DNA from: Geosiphon pyriformis
Taxonomy: Eukaryota; Glomeromycota; Glomeromycetes; Archaeosporales; Geosiphonaceae
Length of the DNA stretch: 64,000 bases
NCBI GenBank assembly: GCA_016748015.1
Contig: JAAOMT010000369.1
Span: 62,001 to 126,000, forward strand
Reading direction: 5' to 3'
The notes under the pieces were generated by a model. That model saw nothing but the letters and a program-made list of their open reading frames with translations, was not told where the DNA came from and did not search any database. Positions 22,694-33,500 of the stretch are shown in pieces. Every line of letters starts with the position of its first letter. Within the stretch, counting starts at the first letter, position 1. The position numbers and the translations under genes are program-made.

Positions 22694-24234
22694 GACTGAT
22701 AAACAGTGGCTTTAACTAGAGGATTCTTTCCAAAGAAATTGATGTTGGCATGGTTGGGTCTTTGATTGAGAGCATTATTGTTGATGGATCTATTGTTTTG
22801 ATTGTCATTATTTCTGAGGGCTGGAGGAGGTAAAGGAGGATTGTTGCAATTTCTTGAGAAATGTCCAGTTAATCCACATCTATAACATACAGGAGGACCA
22901 CAATTTTGTTGTTTTTGATAAGAAAATTGCTGGGGCTAATTAAAACATGATTCATATTTGGGTCTTTGTGGTTGTTGGTTATCTCTAACTGCTTGTGCCA
23001 AAGGTTCTAATAACCAGACAAAATTGGCTGTGAGTCTATCAATTAATTGTTTATTTGGATCTTGAGTTTGGGCAGCAAAAGAGGCAGCAGCCATTTGAGG
23101 AGCAGGAGCCATAACAAGAGCAGAAGCAAAAACTGAAAATATAGATCCCAAATATATTCTTTGGTTGTCTTTAATTTATTGGGCAAGTTTAATGGCCATG
23201 TCCATTGTAGGATTGTTTTTTAGGGCCAAAAGAGACCAAAGAGCATAAGATAAATCAGTTCTCAATCCTTTTGTGAAGGAATAAATCTTTTGCTCTTCTG
23301 TCCAATTTTTTCTAGAGTCTACATGCTTGATTAACTTTCTGATTGCTTTAGCATATTCAGTTACAATTTCACCAGGGTCTTGAGTTCTTCTTTCTAATTC
23401 CATATGCCACTTGGATATTAAGATTGGGGTTCTGAACTTGTTTTCAAACTGGGTTGTAAAAGAAGTGTTGTTTTCTTCAGCATTTGCTAACATCCATCTA
23501 ATGATTTTTTGATGGACATTAGCATCAGTTTCCTGTGAGAACCAGATAGCAAAAGAGCCTTGGAGGTAGCCACCAACAATTTGAAACTTGTACTTATTAT
23601 CATATTGGTTGGCTGTAGCAGTTCTTTCAAAGTTATTTAACCATTCAATTGGATCTTGTGCATCACTTCTGAATAATGATAATGGAGTGTTGTTTCTTTG
23701 TCCCAAAGCAGTTTGTATACCTTGGAGGGCAGCCAAGATGTTTGCTTGCATTGAATCTTGGGCCATTGGTTCAGGAGTTACTGTTTGTGTAGAGTGTTCT
23801 GATTCATTTGAGAAAATATCAAAAATAGGGGCAGTTTGGTAACTTTTTTCTTCTGTTTCAAAGGGGTTTTCAGCTAGTTGGTAAGCAGCAATCCAAATAT
23901 GGATTTGGTGATTCAGATATTCAAAATCAGGAGGCTGTTGTTTAAAGGTTGTGGAGTATAAAAGCTGATTGATACTGGTATTTTTTTCTTCAAAATTGTC
24001 TTCAAAATAAGCTTGATCAAAGTAATAGATAGTATAAGCTGTGTAGGTTTCAGCTGAATGCTCGTTCAGGAACCAGTTCCAAAAGTCTTGGAATTGTCTA
24101 CTGGATTGTTTTTCAACAGGGAAACAAATCAAGCAGAAGGGCAGATAATTGAGTTCAATAAACTCTAAGTCATTTCTGTTGTGTGCTCCAAAGTGTTCTT
24201 CTGATTGTTGTGGCAAGTATGAATAATCACCCAT
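22687..24234 (-). pseudogene. G1 gag
   Basis: Capsid and nucleocapsid precursor. It begins at the ATG at 24234 and is open for 352 codons, then continues in the same frame past stops at about 23176 and 22936. The Retrotrans_gag-type core shows DPIEWLNNFE (about 23630-23660) and YLQGSFAIWF (about 23535-23565). The nucleocapsid knuckle CYRCGLTGHFSRNC (about 22850-22891) is a perfect CX2CX4HX4C. The frame ends at a TAG right after TTTAAAC. The stop at about 22936 replaces a Gln-like codon (N*PQQF). The N-terminal 150 residues, before the capsid core, are acidic and aromatic-rich and not familiar to me. Confidence 0.9.
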
Positions 24235-24263
24235 ACAATGAGGAAATAAGTAAATTTTGACAA

Positions 24264-24280
24264 CCTCACAGAGAGCACCA
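24264..24280 (-). promoter_or_regulatory. G1 primer-binding site
   Basis: TGGTGCTCTCTGTGAGG on the minus strand, six bases after the 5' LTR. It begins TGG, so it can pair with the CCA end of a tRNA whose 3' end would read CCTCACAGAGAGCACCA. I cannot name the tRNA. Confidence 0.65.
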
Positions 24281-24286
24281 TTTTTA

Positions 24287-24988
24287 TGTTACAGGTTGGA
24301 GTAACAAGCTAACAGATAGCAAGAGAAAACAGGATTGTAGGGTAATGGAAATAATCAAAGAGGAATTCAACTTTAAAGAGCAAATTGAATGAGTATAGAT
24401 TCAATGTACAAGATCAGTCTTATAAAATATCTCAGTTGCTATTCTTTTCAAAGGTAACTGGAGAATCTGAAAGTAGAGAGATAGTCCATACTGTCAACAA
24501 TTGATCACCACTGGTATAATTCTATGCCTCACGTCAGTGCTCTTAGAATTCAATATCAGGTATTAACTTGTGCTTTTCAGTCACGTTTATTCAAATAATT
24601 TTCAAATACTACAATTATATACATCAGAAAAAGGCCAACAAGTAATCTTTTATCTTTAAGATGTTCAGATACTTGAAGGTAAGGAAAAGGAAATTAGTAA
24701 TAAGAAAAGTATTGAGATGAAAGTTGTTATTTTTATTTATTTTTGATTATTCAGATGCTTGTTATTACATGCTTTTCTACAGCTAAGAGATTCATTGCTT
24801 ATATAGCTATCAAAAGTGGTCAATGATCAGGTTATTGATTAGGTCATTGATCAGATCAATGGTCAGGTCAATGGTCAGGTCATTAATCAGGTCAATGATC
24901 ACTTTCTAAAAATAGTATGGCTAATCATATAACATCAGTGGCTAATACATATGATAATTAATAAGAAGTATAGGTTTCAACCATAACA
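24287..24988 (-). repeat. G1 5' LTR
   Basis: 702 bp, the same termini as the 3' LTR but about 49 bp longer because a run of GGTCAATGATCA-like units (about 24818-24902) has more copies. It should contain the promoter and the RNA start of G1. Confidence 0.92.
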
Positions 24989-25052
24989 ATGTTATTTTGC
25001 TTAGCAGGAACATTCATATTTCTAATATTACAAGTAGCAATTTTCCAAGCTA
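24989..25052 (-). pseudogene. LINE-D ORF2, N-terminal fragment
   Basis: Minus-strand KIATCNIRNMNVPAKQNNI matches the start of the LINE-C endonuclease (KIVTCNVRGLNNLAKQDNI). It joins the part at 17301 once G1 is removed. Confidence 0.8.
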
Positions 25053-25058
25053 AACTAC

Positions 25059-26865
25059 TTATTGGAGAAGGAAAGGGGTTACCACACTACTGCCAGAACC
25101 AAAAGAGTCTAACTTATTCAATATTGCCTTAACTGAATTCTTTAGAACCACCAGATTAGCCTTCAGGCCACTTATTTTCATAGTTAAAACTCGGGAACCA
25201 CTTGGAGAAATGTCCTGGGAGATGGCAGTAACTACACTAGGCACAAGAGGAATGAACAACAGAGTGTCAACAGCCATGTTCAGCACTGGGTTATGTTTGG
25301 GGGTGTGCAAAACAGTAAAACTTGCCAATAAAACAGCCAGCAACCTGTTCAGCTTGCATGAAATGTTGGCCACTTGGTCAAACACATTCTCAAGCGAATG
25401 CTTGAGAACACTAACATGTAAAGCCAGAACCATAACCACAGGCATCAAACCGTCAACTGATTCTATGCCCAAATTGGTCTCAATGAACAGTGTGAAAGAC
25501 AAATTTTTAGGGAAGCCACTTACCACAGAAGCCCAAGTTGCGACACAGGAGCTTGCTTTTTGACATAGATAAGCATAAGGTGCCTTTTATCTGAATTGAA
25601 ACAAAGAAATCTTTTTTTTTTGAAACTCTGCCCAAAGTTATTCTCACTACTGTTACATCCAGAAGAAATGTGACCAAAATTACCACAAATAGCACACTTA
25701 GAAGAAGACAAACCAGTCCAGACAAGATTAACACTTTTAAACACCATCATAGAGTGAATGGCAGCCTTTTTGGCATCTTCAGAATCAAAACATATGTTAG
25801 CACAGCAGACTCATGCATAAAACACTGAGTTCCTAGAAATGTAGCAAGTCTTCCCACCATATGACCAGACCAAATTCGAGAGATCATGGACAGTTGTGTC
25901 CATCAGCAGAGTATATAGAAGAGTATGATAGCTGTTTCTTAAATCCCATGTTTGTTTGTTAGCATTGGCTTTGACAACACACATCGAGTCTTTACCTAGC
26001 AAGATTGACTATTTGGACACAATCAAGTCAGTGACCTGAGAACTTTCAAACTCCACCAGCACTTTCTGCCAAAGGCCAATTAGCTGTATTTTGATTGAAA
26101 AAATTTTCCTATACTTAACCAAAGCTGACTTAATTACCAATTTGGGCAGATTGACCAGAATCTCTTTGATAACAATTTCTCAATTTGATTGTATGCTGAT
26201 CTTCTTTAGATCAACATTGACAATAAGATTCTCAGACACAGCCAATTGTTTAGCCAAAGCAAAACTGAATTCAGACATGAAAGATGCTCTTATAATGCCT
26301 GGAAATTTTGATGGAGTTGATGCACCCCCAAAACCATCAATTTTGTAGAATAGCTTCTTAACACTCTTGAGTTTGTCACATAAAGTACTTCCAGAAACAG
26401 CCATTAGACTGATGTTAAGTGCAAAGGATTTGGTTGGTTCAAAACAGAGTTTTTTCTTGACAAAAACAACTGGATGAAGAGGGGTTTCCAAAAAACAAGG
26501 GGAGATAAGTTCATGTTAATGTCATTAATGGCAGAGCCAAAATTATAGAGACCCAGAGATGGAGTCTTCACTGTATCAGAGTTGAAGCATTTTGCTTTTG
26601 AGGTGTTAATACAAGAGTCCAATGGCCCATCATTCTCACTGCCAGCACCATAGTCCATGTTCTTGCCTATCTCATGTCCCAACTTTTTGTTAGAAGAAAT
26701 ATTCATATTCTTGTACCAACCAGAATTGCTTACAGGTAATTTGAAAAACAAATCAGCTTCATTACCCAAATGTTTAATCTTTTTAAGTAAAACCTTTGAT
26801 TTCTGTCTTAGACTCCCATTCACAGAGCTTGTAGTAGCACCTCTGGCCAATTTTTTTATGAACAT
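25059..26865 (-). pseudogene. LINE-D ORF1 (RRM-like and CCHC)
   Basis: ORF1 of LINE-D, in three main pieces. The most likely start is the ATG at 26865, preceding FIKK, because LINE-F has an ATG at the matching place (MSKKK). The N-terminal Ser/Asn/Lys-rich part runs to about 26480, where a frameshift leads into KKLCFEPTKSFALNISL. The family block DGFGGASTPSKFPGIIRASF is at about 26280-26340, and the RRM-like region follows (about 26030-26160). The CCHC knuckle CAICGNFGHISSGC is at about 25655-25700. The C-terminal 155 codons (25059-25526) contain heptad-like Leu/Val spacing. Stops at Gln and Trp-like positions are present. Confidence 0.82.
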
Positions 26866-27059
26866 AGCATTAATAGCATCAAATACCAAAAGAACAATGA
26901 AAAGATTGGTGAGTTGAAAAATTGTGAAAACCAAGCAGAATAAAAGATAAGAACAGATATAAAAAACAAAAACAAAAAAACTTCATAAAAAAATGCACTA
27001 TTTCAGGAATTTGAGATATAAGGAAGAAAGAAGTTTTTTTTTAATCTTATTTAAAATTT

Positions 27060-27070
27060 TGAATAATATT
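27060..27070. repeat. Right target-site duplication of LINE-D
   Basis: TGAATAATATT, identical to 12597-12607. Confidence 0.8.
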
Positions 27071-28053
27071 ATTAGCCAAAATTTAAAATATTATTTAGCA
27101 TAAAATTATTTTTATAATTTTTATTATTAATTAATATATATTATTATTTTAATTTATTATTTATTATTTATCAAATTATTCAAATTACTATTTAATTAAT
27201 AATTTAATTTGTATAAACTACAAATATAATAAAATTACAATGATCAAATTATGCAATATACTAAGCTATATAACATTCAGAATTTGCCAAAATATTTAAT
27301 AATTCAATGAAATATTTAATAGTTTACCAAAATAATCTATAGTTTACAAAAATAACTTGTAGTTTGCCAAAATATATTTTTAATTTACCAAAATATTAGA
27401 AAAAAAAAAGTGTTAAATCAGAGAATAATACTATAATAAGTTGTATAAAAAAAAAGCTTTTCTTTTTGAAAAATGTATTTTAGTTAGAATTTATCTTAAT
27501 TAAAATCAATATTTTTTCTAGTATTTTTTATAAAAATCAATTTTAATAAAACTTATTTTAAAAAACATACAAATTCTTAATTATTTTTATTGCAAAATTA
27601 ACTTTTTTATATTAATATTTGAAATTAATTAGTTATTAAAATTAATAACTATTAGTAATTTTCAAATCTGAATCTAAAAAATTTTCTTATCATATTTTTA
27701 TATTTTTTTATATTTTATTTATTTTATTTATTTTATATTATTAAATAATCTACAGTTAAGATTTCCTGTAAAAAAATTAATTTTTACAACAAAATAATTA
27801 CATTTATTTTTGAAAAGCTTACAGATAAAATTTATTTGTAAAAAAATTAACTTTTACTATAAAATAATTATATAAATAATTGGCACAAAATTGGCTATTT
27901 TATTATAAGTCCAATAGTATACACAATTCAAAATATAAAAAAATATTTTAAAAAAAAATTAGCTTATTAAAAGTTTATTAATTTCTATTAACAATAGAAT
28001 TAACAGCAAAATAACATTAATAATACTTAAAAAAAAGTAAAAAAATTTCTAGT
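27071..28053 (-). repeat. SR element copy 3 (unclassified AT-rich repeat)
   Basis: About 980 bp with no coding capacity, the reverse complement of sequence in 28573-30376. It has two modules, R (about 27071-27770) and S (about 27770-28053). Shared blocks include TTTAGCATAAAATTATTTTT at the R end and TTAACTTTTACTATAAAATA in S. The R module holds four diverged 21-23 bp repeats of the type TAGTTTACCAAAATAA (about 27325-27400). It splits LINE-B. AATAATATT on the left and AACAATAGTT (28054-28063) on the right look like a decayed 10-bp target duplication. Confidence 0.6.
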
Positions 28054-28345
28054 AACAATAGTTTAATGTCTTTTTTTATTAACAATTTTTTGTATATATT
28101 GTTTAAGAATATGATTAAATTGCTTAATATTACTAAAACTTTGAATATAGGCTTTGGTATACATATTTTATTTTCTTTTATTTTTAGTATTAGACAATAA
28201 TATTAATATTTATATAGAGACTTTATGTTGTTTTAACTAATTCAAATAGCTAATTATATATAATAAATACATAATTCATAATTAGTTTAATATATTATAC
28301 TAAATAATTTTTGAATCTACTTATAAAATTAATAAAAAAAAATTA
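28054..28345 (+). mobile_element. LINE-B segment 3: C-terminus and decayed 3' tail
   Basis: Reads NSLMSFFINNFLYILF then MIKLLNITKTLNIGFGIH, matching DSSILVTVSGFSTWLLAGII and RLLGIDDVLGISFGYH of LINE-C. It is followed (about 28225-28345) by an A/T-converted version of the family 3' tail. It completes LINE-B after segment 2. Confidence 0.65.
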
Positions 28346-28530
28346 TTATATAAAAGATATTAAAACAATATTAATATTTATTAATTAAAATATTACTTAA
28401 TATTAAATTAAATATAAATAAAAAACAATCATAATAAAAAATAAAATTAAAGTATTCAAAACATAAAATTATTTTTATAATTCTATTAAAAATGAATAGA
28501 ATTTTTATTTTAATTAATAACTTAAATTTT
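28346..28530. other. AT-rich spacer
   Basis: A/T-only sequence between the LINE-B tail and the LINE-J tail. I see nothing recognisable. Confidence 0.4.
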
Positions 28531-28572
28531 TTTAATTTAACAAATGAAGTTTAATTATTATTTAATATAATA
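28531..28572 (-). mobile_element. LINE-J, outer half of a decayed 3' tail
   Basis: AACAAATGAAGTTTAATTA and flanks match the outer end of the minus-strand LINE tail (compare LINE-D and LINE-E). It is cut by the SR block, and the inner half is at 37174 onwards. TAATATAATA occurs at both junctions (28563-28572 and 37174-37183). Confidence 0.55.
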
Positions 28573-30376
28573 TTATTATTAAAAAATTTTTTACTCTTTT
28601 TTTAATATTATTAATAATATTTTGCTATTAATTTTGCTGTTTAATAAAAATTAATAAACTTTTAATAAATTAATTTATCTTTTAAAATATTTCTTTATAC
28701 TTAAGATTATATATATTATTAAGCTTATAATAAAATAACCAATTTTATATCAATTACTTTATGTAGTTATTTTGCAGTAAAAATCAATTTTTTTATAAAA
28801 AAATCTTATTTATAAGTTTTCTAATAATATGTGTTATTATTGAAATTTTTTTTACTTTTTTTTTAATACAATTAATGCTATTTTATTGTTAATTTTACTA
28901 TTAATAAAAATTAGTAAATTTTTAATAAGCTAAGTTTTTTCTAAAATATTTTTTTATACTTTAAACTATATATATTATTGGGCTTATAATAGAATAACCA
29001 ATTCTATGTCAATTATTTTATGTAGTTATTTTACAATAAAAGTCAACTCTTTTATAAAAAAATCTTATCTATAAGTTTTTTAAATAATTTGTAGTTATTT
29101 GTTGTAAAAATCAATTTTTTTATAAAAAATCTAAATTATAAACTACTCAATAATATAAAAATAAATAAATAAAAATAATAAATAAGAAAATATTTAAAAA
29201 AATTATTTGAAATTCAGATTTAAAAGTTATTAACTATTAAAAAATTAGTAACTAATTAATTTTAAAATATTAATATAAAATAATTAATTTTAAAACAGTA
29301 ATAATTCAAAAATTAAGTTTTTTAAGATAAGTTTATTGAATTAATTTATAAAAAAAATAATTATAAATAAAAATATTTAATAAAAAATATTGTTCTAACT
29401 AAAATATATTTTTTCAAAAAAAAAAGTTTTTTTATATAACTTATTATAATACTATTTTATATTTAGTATTTTTTTAATATTTTGGCAAATTAAAAATATA
29501 TTTTATTAAACTACAAATTATTTCTGTAAATTATAAGCTATTTTAGTATATTGTTAAGGATTTTGTTAAATTTTTTAAATATTTTAACAAATTTTAAATA
29601 TTATATAGTTTAAAATATTACATAATTTGATTATTACAATTGTGTTTTATACAAATTAGGTTATTAATTAAATATAATTTGATAAAATAATAATATATAC
29701 TAATTAATAATAAAAATTATAAAAATAATTTTATGTTAATAATAATTCAAATTTTACTAATAATAATATAGTTACTTTACTATAAAAATTAACTTTTTTA
29801 TAAGAAATTTTAATTGTAAACTATTTAATAAAAATATATAAAAAATATAAAAAATTAAAAAAAATATTTTAAAAAAATTATTTTAAATTCAGGTCTAAAA
29901 GTTTTAGTTATTAAAATATTAATTTTAGAATAAATAATTTTAAATAATAATAAATATAAATTTTTGGATTTTTAAGTGATTTTTATTTGAATTAATTTGT
30001 AAAAAAAATAAGATATTCTGAAATAAAATATATTTTTTCAAAAAAAAAAGCTCTTTTTTATATAATTTATTGTAATATTATTCTAAAAATATATTTTATT
30101 AAACTATAAGGGCTGTACTCATAAAACCTTAATAAAAAAAATTATAAGTTATTTTTTACAAATTATTAATTATTTTAGTAAATTATAAAATATTTTGTTA
30201 AATTTTTAAATATTTTAGCAAATTTTAAATATTATATAGTTCAAAATATTACATAATTTGATTATTATAATTTGGTTATATTTGTGTTTTATACAAATTA
30301 AATTATTACTTAAATAATAATTCAAATAATTTAATATAATAATAATTAATAATTTGAAATAATAATACATGCTAAT
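28573..30376 (+). repeat. SR element block (S-S-R-R), left part
   Basis: Two S modules in tandem (about 28590-28850 and 28850-29110, spacing about 260 bp), then two R modules (about 29090-29755 and 29755-30376). The second R is interrupted by LINE-E and ends at about 37173. The order S-S-R-R is what results if one S-R element inserted at the S/R boundary of another. It has no open reading frame of note and no clear terminal inverted repeats. It lies in inverted orientation to the copy at 27071-28053. Confidence 0.6.
30368..30376. repeat. Left target-site duplication of LINE-E
   Basis: CATGCTAAT, matched by CATACTAAT at 37104-37112 (one G/A difference). Removing LINE-E restores a continuous R module. 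Confidence 0.75.
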
Positions 30377-30508
30377 TTTTTTTTAATTTATTTAATGAAT
30401 AAGACTTAAATGCCATCTAACACAATACATCAAATTAAATAATCTAAACTAGGCATACATTATGTACTTTCTACATGTGACCAGCTATTCAGACTAATCA
30501 AAGCAACA
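30377..30508 (-). repeat. LINE-E 3' tail
   Basis: Family 3' tail, minus strand, ending in an A-rich run at the target duplication. Confidence 0.8.
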
Positions 30509-33500
30509 TTACAAATCTATTTTGACTGACATCACACTATTAACACCAAAAAAAAACAGCAAGATTTATGAAAACCAAAACAGATACCAAATATTTCTAC
30601 TATTTCTAACAACCTAATAACTTCTGCAGAAAGCAAGAAAAATAAACCACAAACTGCAGGAAATATTGATCTATTATGTATAATCAACTCTTTTTTCTCC
30701 ATAAATGCTCTATACTTAGTTCTAACCAATTATATATCAGTATAGTAAATGGCCCTTATGCTCTAAACAAAATCAACAACATGTTTTTCAGCCAATTTTA
30801 CATCAACAGAAAAAGACACAGTTTTCAAAAACCAATTTTTGAACAAAAATTCCTTGTACAGAATAATATATAAACTATCATCAAACACACATGAGAAGAT
30901 TATTTGCAAGACCTAAGACAAAAACAGACTTGAACCTAACAAAGCACACTACTGATTAAGGTGGAATGCAAACAAGTCACTGTAAGTAACCAAATCTATT
31001 ATATACACAAAAGAATGATTAAAACTTTCTATCTTACCACAATAAAAACACAATACACTTAGGTACTCTTTGTCATACAATTGTTTTTGCATAGCAACCA
31101 GTAGGTGGTAGTCTACAGCTTTCATAAAGTATGAATATAAATTAGCTATAGGCTTACTCATAAACTCAGCTGCCATATAAGAATCAGGATGCCATACAGA
31201 AGCAGTATACACCCAATCTACATTACCAACAAAATCCATGTTAATAACACCAGAACCAGGTCCAACCTCTTAACAAGCATAATTTATGGTTCCATAAATA
31301 TTTCAAACAAAGTGATAAGTATTGCCAGATACTGTTATTCTACCTGCTCTAATAAACCTATCTTCTATCAGAATAAAAAGCACCAAATTTGAACCAGCAG
31401 CCAAACCAGCCAGCTTGTCTGCATATTCATTGTCTATAATACCAAAATGTTCTTTGACCTTACACCAAGAGACATTAAGCCTCTTATTTCTAATAAAAGT
31501 CATTACTTTCTGTTACTTTATCCAACACCAATTATGGTAGTCAGACAAAACCAAAACTGCCTCAGCAGCACAAGCATCAAGTGTAGCTTGACTGTTTAAA
31601 TACACTACAACTGAGCTGCCAGAAAAAACACATTCTAGAGCCAGAACAATCACCTGCAATTCAGCCAACATAGAAGATACCAATCTATCAACACTAATTT
31701 CAATGTCCAAACTCAGATTAAAAAAATATGCTACTGCTTCACATCTCATATTATGCATACCCAAATTTTTAAAAAAGCCATCCATATAAATATCAAAAAC
31801 ATCCAAACCAGAGAAAACAAGACTACTTCTAATCTTAAAAATACCACCAGAATCATATATGAACAAAAAACAGAGGAAAACAATAGAAAACTTAGCAAAA
31901 AAAAATAATTGACTCAAAAATTCATGCATTGTGCTGAACCAGCTAGGAATTGGACCTTTCAAATCAAGCTTTTTCCAACAGCAAAACTTTCTTTAATCAA
32001 AAATCAATCCTTTTTTGTCATATAACTGATTAACAAAAGTAACTCCAAATCTTTTAAGTAAATATGAAACATTATAAAACATCAAATCTCCCAAAACCTG
32101 AAGCATTGAAGTGCTACCAGTGAAGCAAAAAGCTGACAAAACAATGTTGTTCAAAGACATATTACACTCTAAAAAAATTTTAATCACACCAGCCAAAAAA
32201 TTGTCAACCAGACTGATCTGTAGTCTTATGGGCCAATGTAATAGATAAACAGAAAACCAACTTACACTCTGTAAGTTCAAAGATCTATGATCAAACAATC
32301 TGCCCAAAATTCCACTAACATTTGAGAAATCCAACACAGAAGCTATTTTGCACTTGGCTTATACTTGCCCAAAAGATTTTAAGCCATACAACAAAAAATG
32401 GTAAAAAGCTTTATTAAGAAAATTTTTTGGCAGACCTACTTTCATTCTTAAATCCCTACAAACCATCATATTCCACTTAACACATACATTCTTAATGACA
32501 AAACTAAAGTGAGTTCTATAACTTATTATAAATTAAAACACAATCAAGACCAAATAAAGAAACTACTTGTCTGAAATTGTCTTTTTCAAAACCAAATTAA
32601 CAAAAAACCTGACATCTGAATGAGCCTTTGCCATGCTAAATTTGGACAGATTCTCAGATGACAAAAAAATACCCAAGTATCTATAAGACTCCCTATTTTG
32701 GACCACTAAAATTGGCAAACCACTAATTGACAATAAAACTTCTTTGACTTTTCAGTTGATGGGAATAGCAACAGTCTTTTTATTATTAATTAAGATATTA
32801 TTTATCCTAAAAAAACTATTTGCAATGTCCAAAATGTATTGAGTGGCCATCTGGCTCCTTCTAATCCAAATTGTATTATCAATAAAAGCTCTAGCTATAA
32901 GAAACAAAGTCATACCACCTTAATTTTCCAATCTGCTAGTTTTGACAACAAATTTAGTGTCAATATAGTATCCACATAAACTTTTTTGCCATTTGACTTC
33001 ACACAATAGGGGGTTATAGAAAATTCTCCAAAGCAAAGAGAAAAAAACTTCACTTTGGTTCAGCTCATTGTGCACTTAGTACTCATCAATTAAACCAAAG
33101 TCAGTCATTATCAGATTGACTCTATTACCATAAATGCTCCCAAAAAAACAAATAAATTGGTCACATATTTTAATATAAATTAAACTGTTCCTTAAGTGAG
33201 ACCATTCTACAGAATTGTATGCTTTCCTCATATTTTGTAACACCAGCCAAAATTTACAGTCTTTCTCTAAAGTATTTTTAACTACTGAGCCAACAGCAAA
33301 AATAGAAGATTGAGTTGATGTTCTTTTTAGCACAGAAAAGTTGTTGCTATAAAGAATATTGAACATATTATAAGCTAAAAAGATCTTATTAAAAAGTAGC
33401 TTAGAAAAAATTTTCCTAGCAGTTTCAATTAATGCAATAGGCCTAGTGTTAGTAAAAATACTTTCTTATTCATAAGATTTAGGAATTATTGACACTTAAG

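Larger units (their letters stand above)
17302..24988 (-). mobile_element. G1: Ty3/gypsy LTR retrotransposon inserted in LINE-D
   Basis: A 7.7-kb element with two LTRs (17302-17954 and 24287-24988) bounded by TGTTA...TAACA and a 4-bp direct repeat ATGT (17298-17301, 24989-24992). Order on the minus strand is 5' LTR, primer-binding site, gag with CCHC, protease, RT, RNase H, integrase, an extra ORF, polypurine tract, 3' LTR. The PR-RT-RNase H-INT order is that of Metaviridae. Each pol domain is recognisable, but single stop codons and a few frameshifts make it inactive. It splits LINE-D ORF2 shortly after the NVRG-like start of the endonuclease. Confidence 0.93.
12608..27059 (-). mobile_element. 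LINE-D: full-length LINE interrupted by G1
   Basis: A minus-strand LINE of about 6.8 kb once the 7.7-kb Ty3/gypsy element G1 (17302-24988) is removed, bounded by an 11-bp target duplication. The 3' tail (12608-12743), ORF2 (12744-17301 plus 24989-25052) and ORF1 (25059-26865) are all present. Its ORF1 N-terminus matches LINE-B more closely than LINE-C or LINE-E, so it belongs to a second ORF1 subfamily. It carries many transitions and some frameshifts, so it is inactive. Confidence 0.85.

Noticed and set aside
27071-30376. Giant palindrome or TIR transposon made by the inverted SR copies
   Set aside because: The two arms have their own target duplications in two different LINE remnants, so they are separate insertions.
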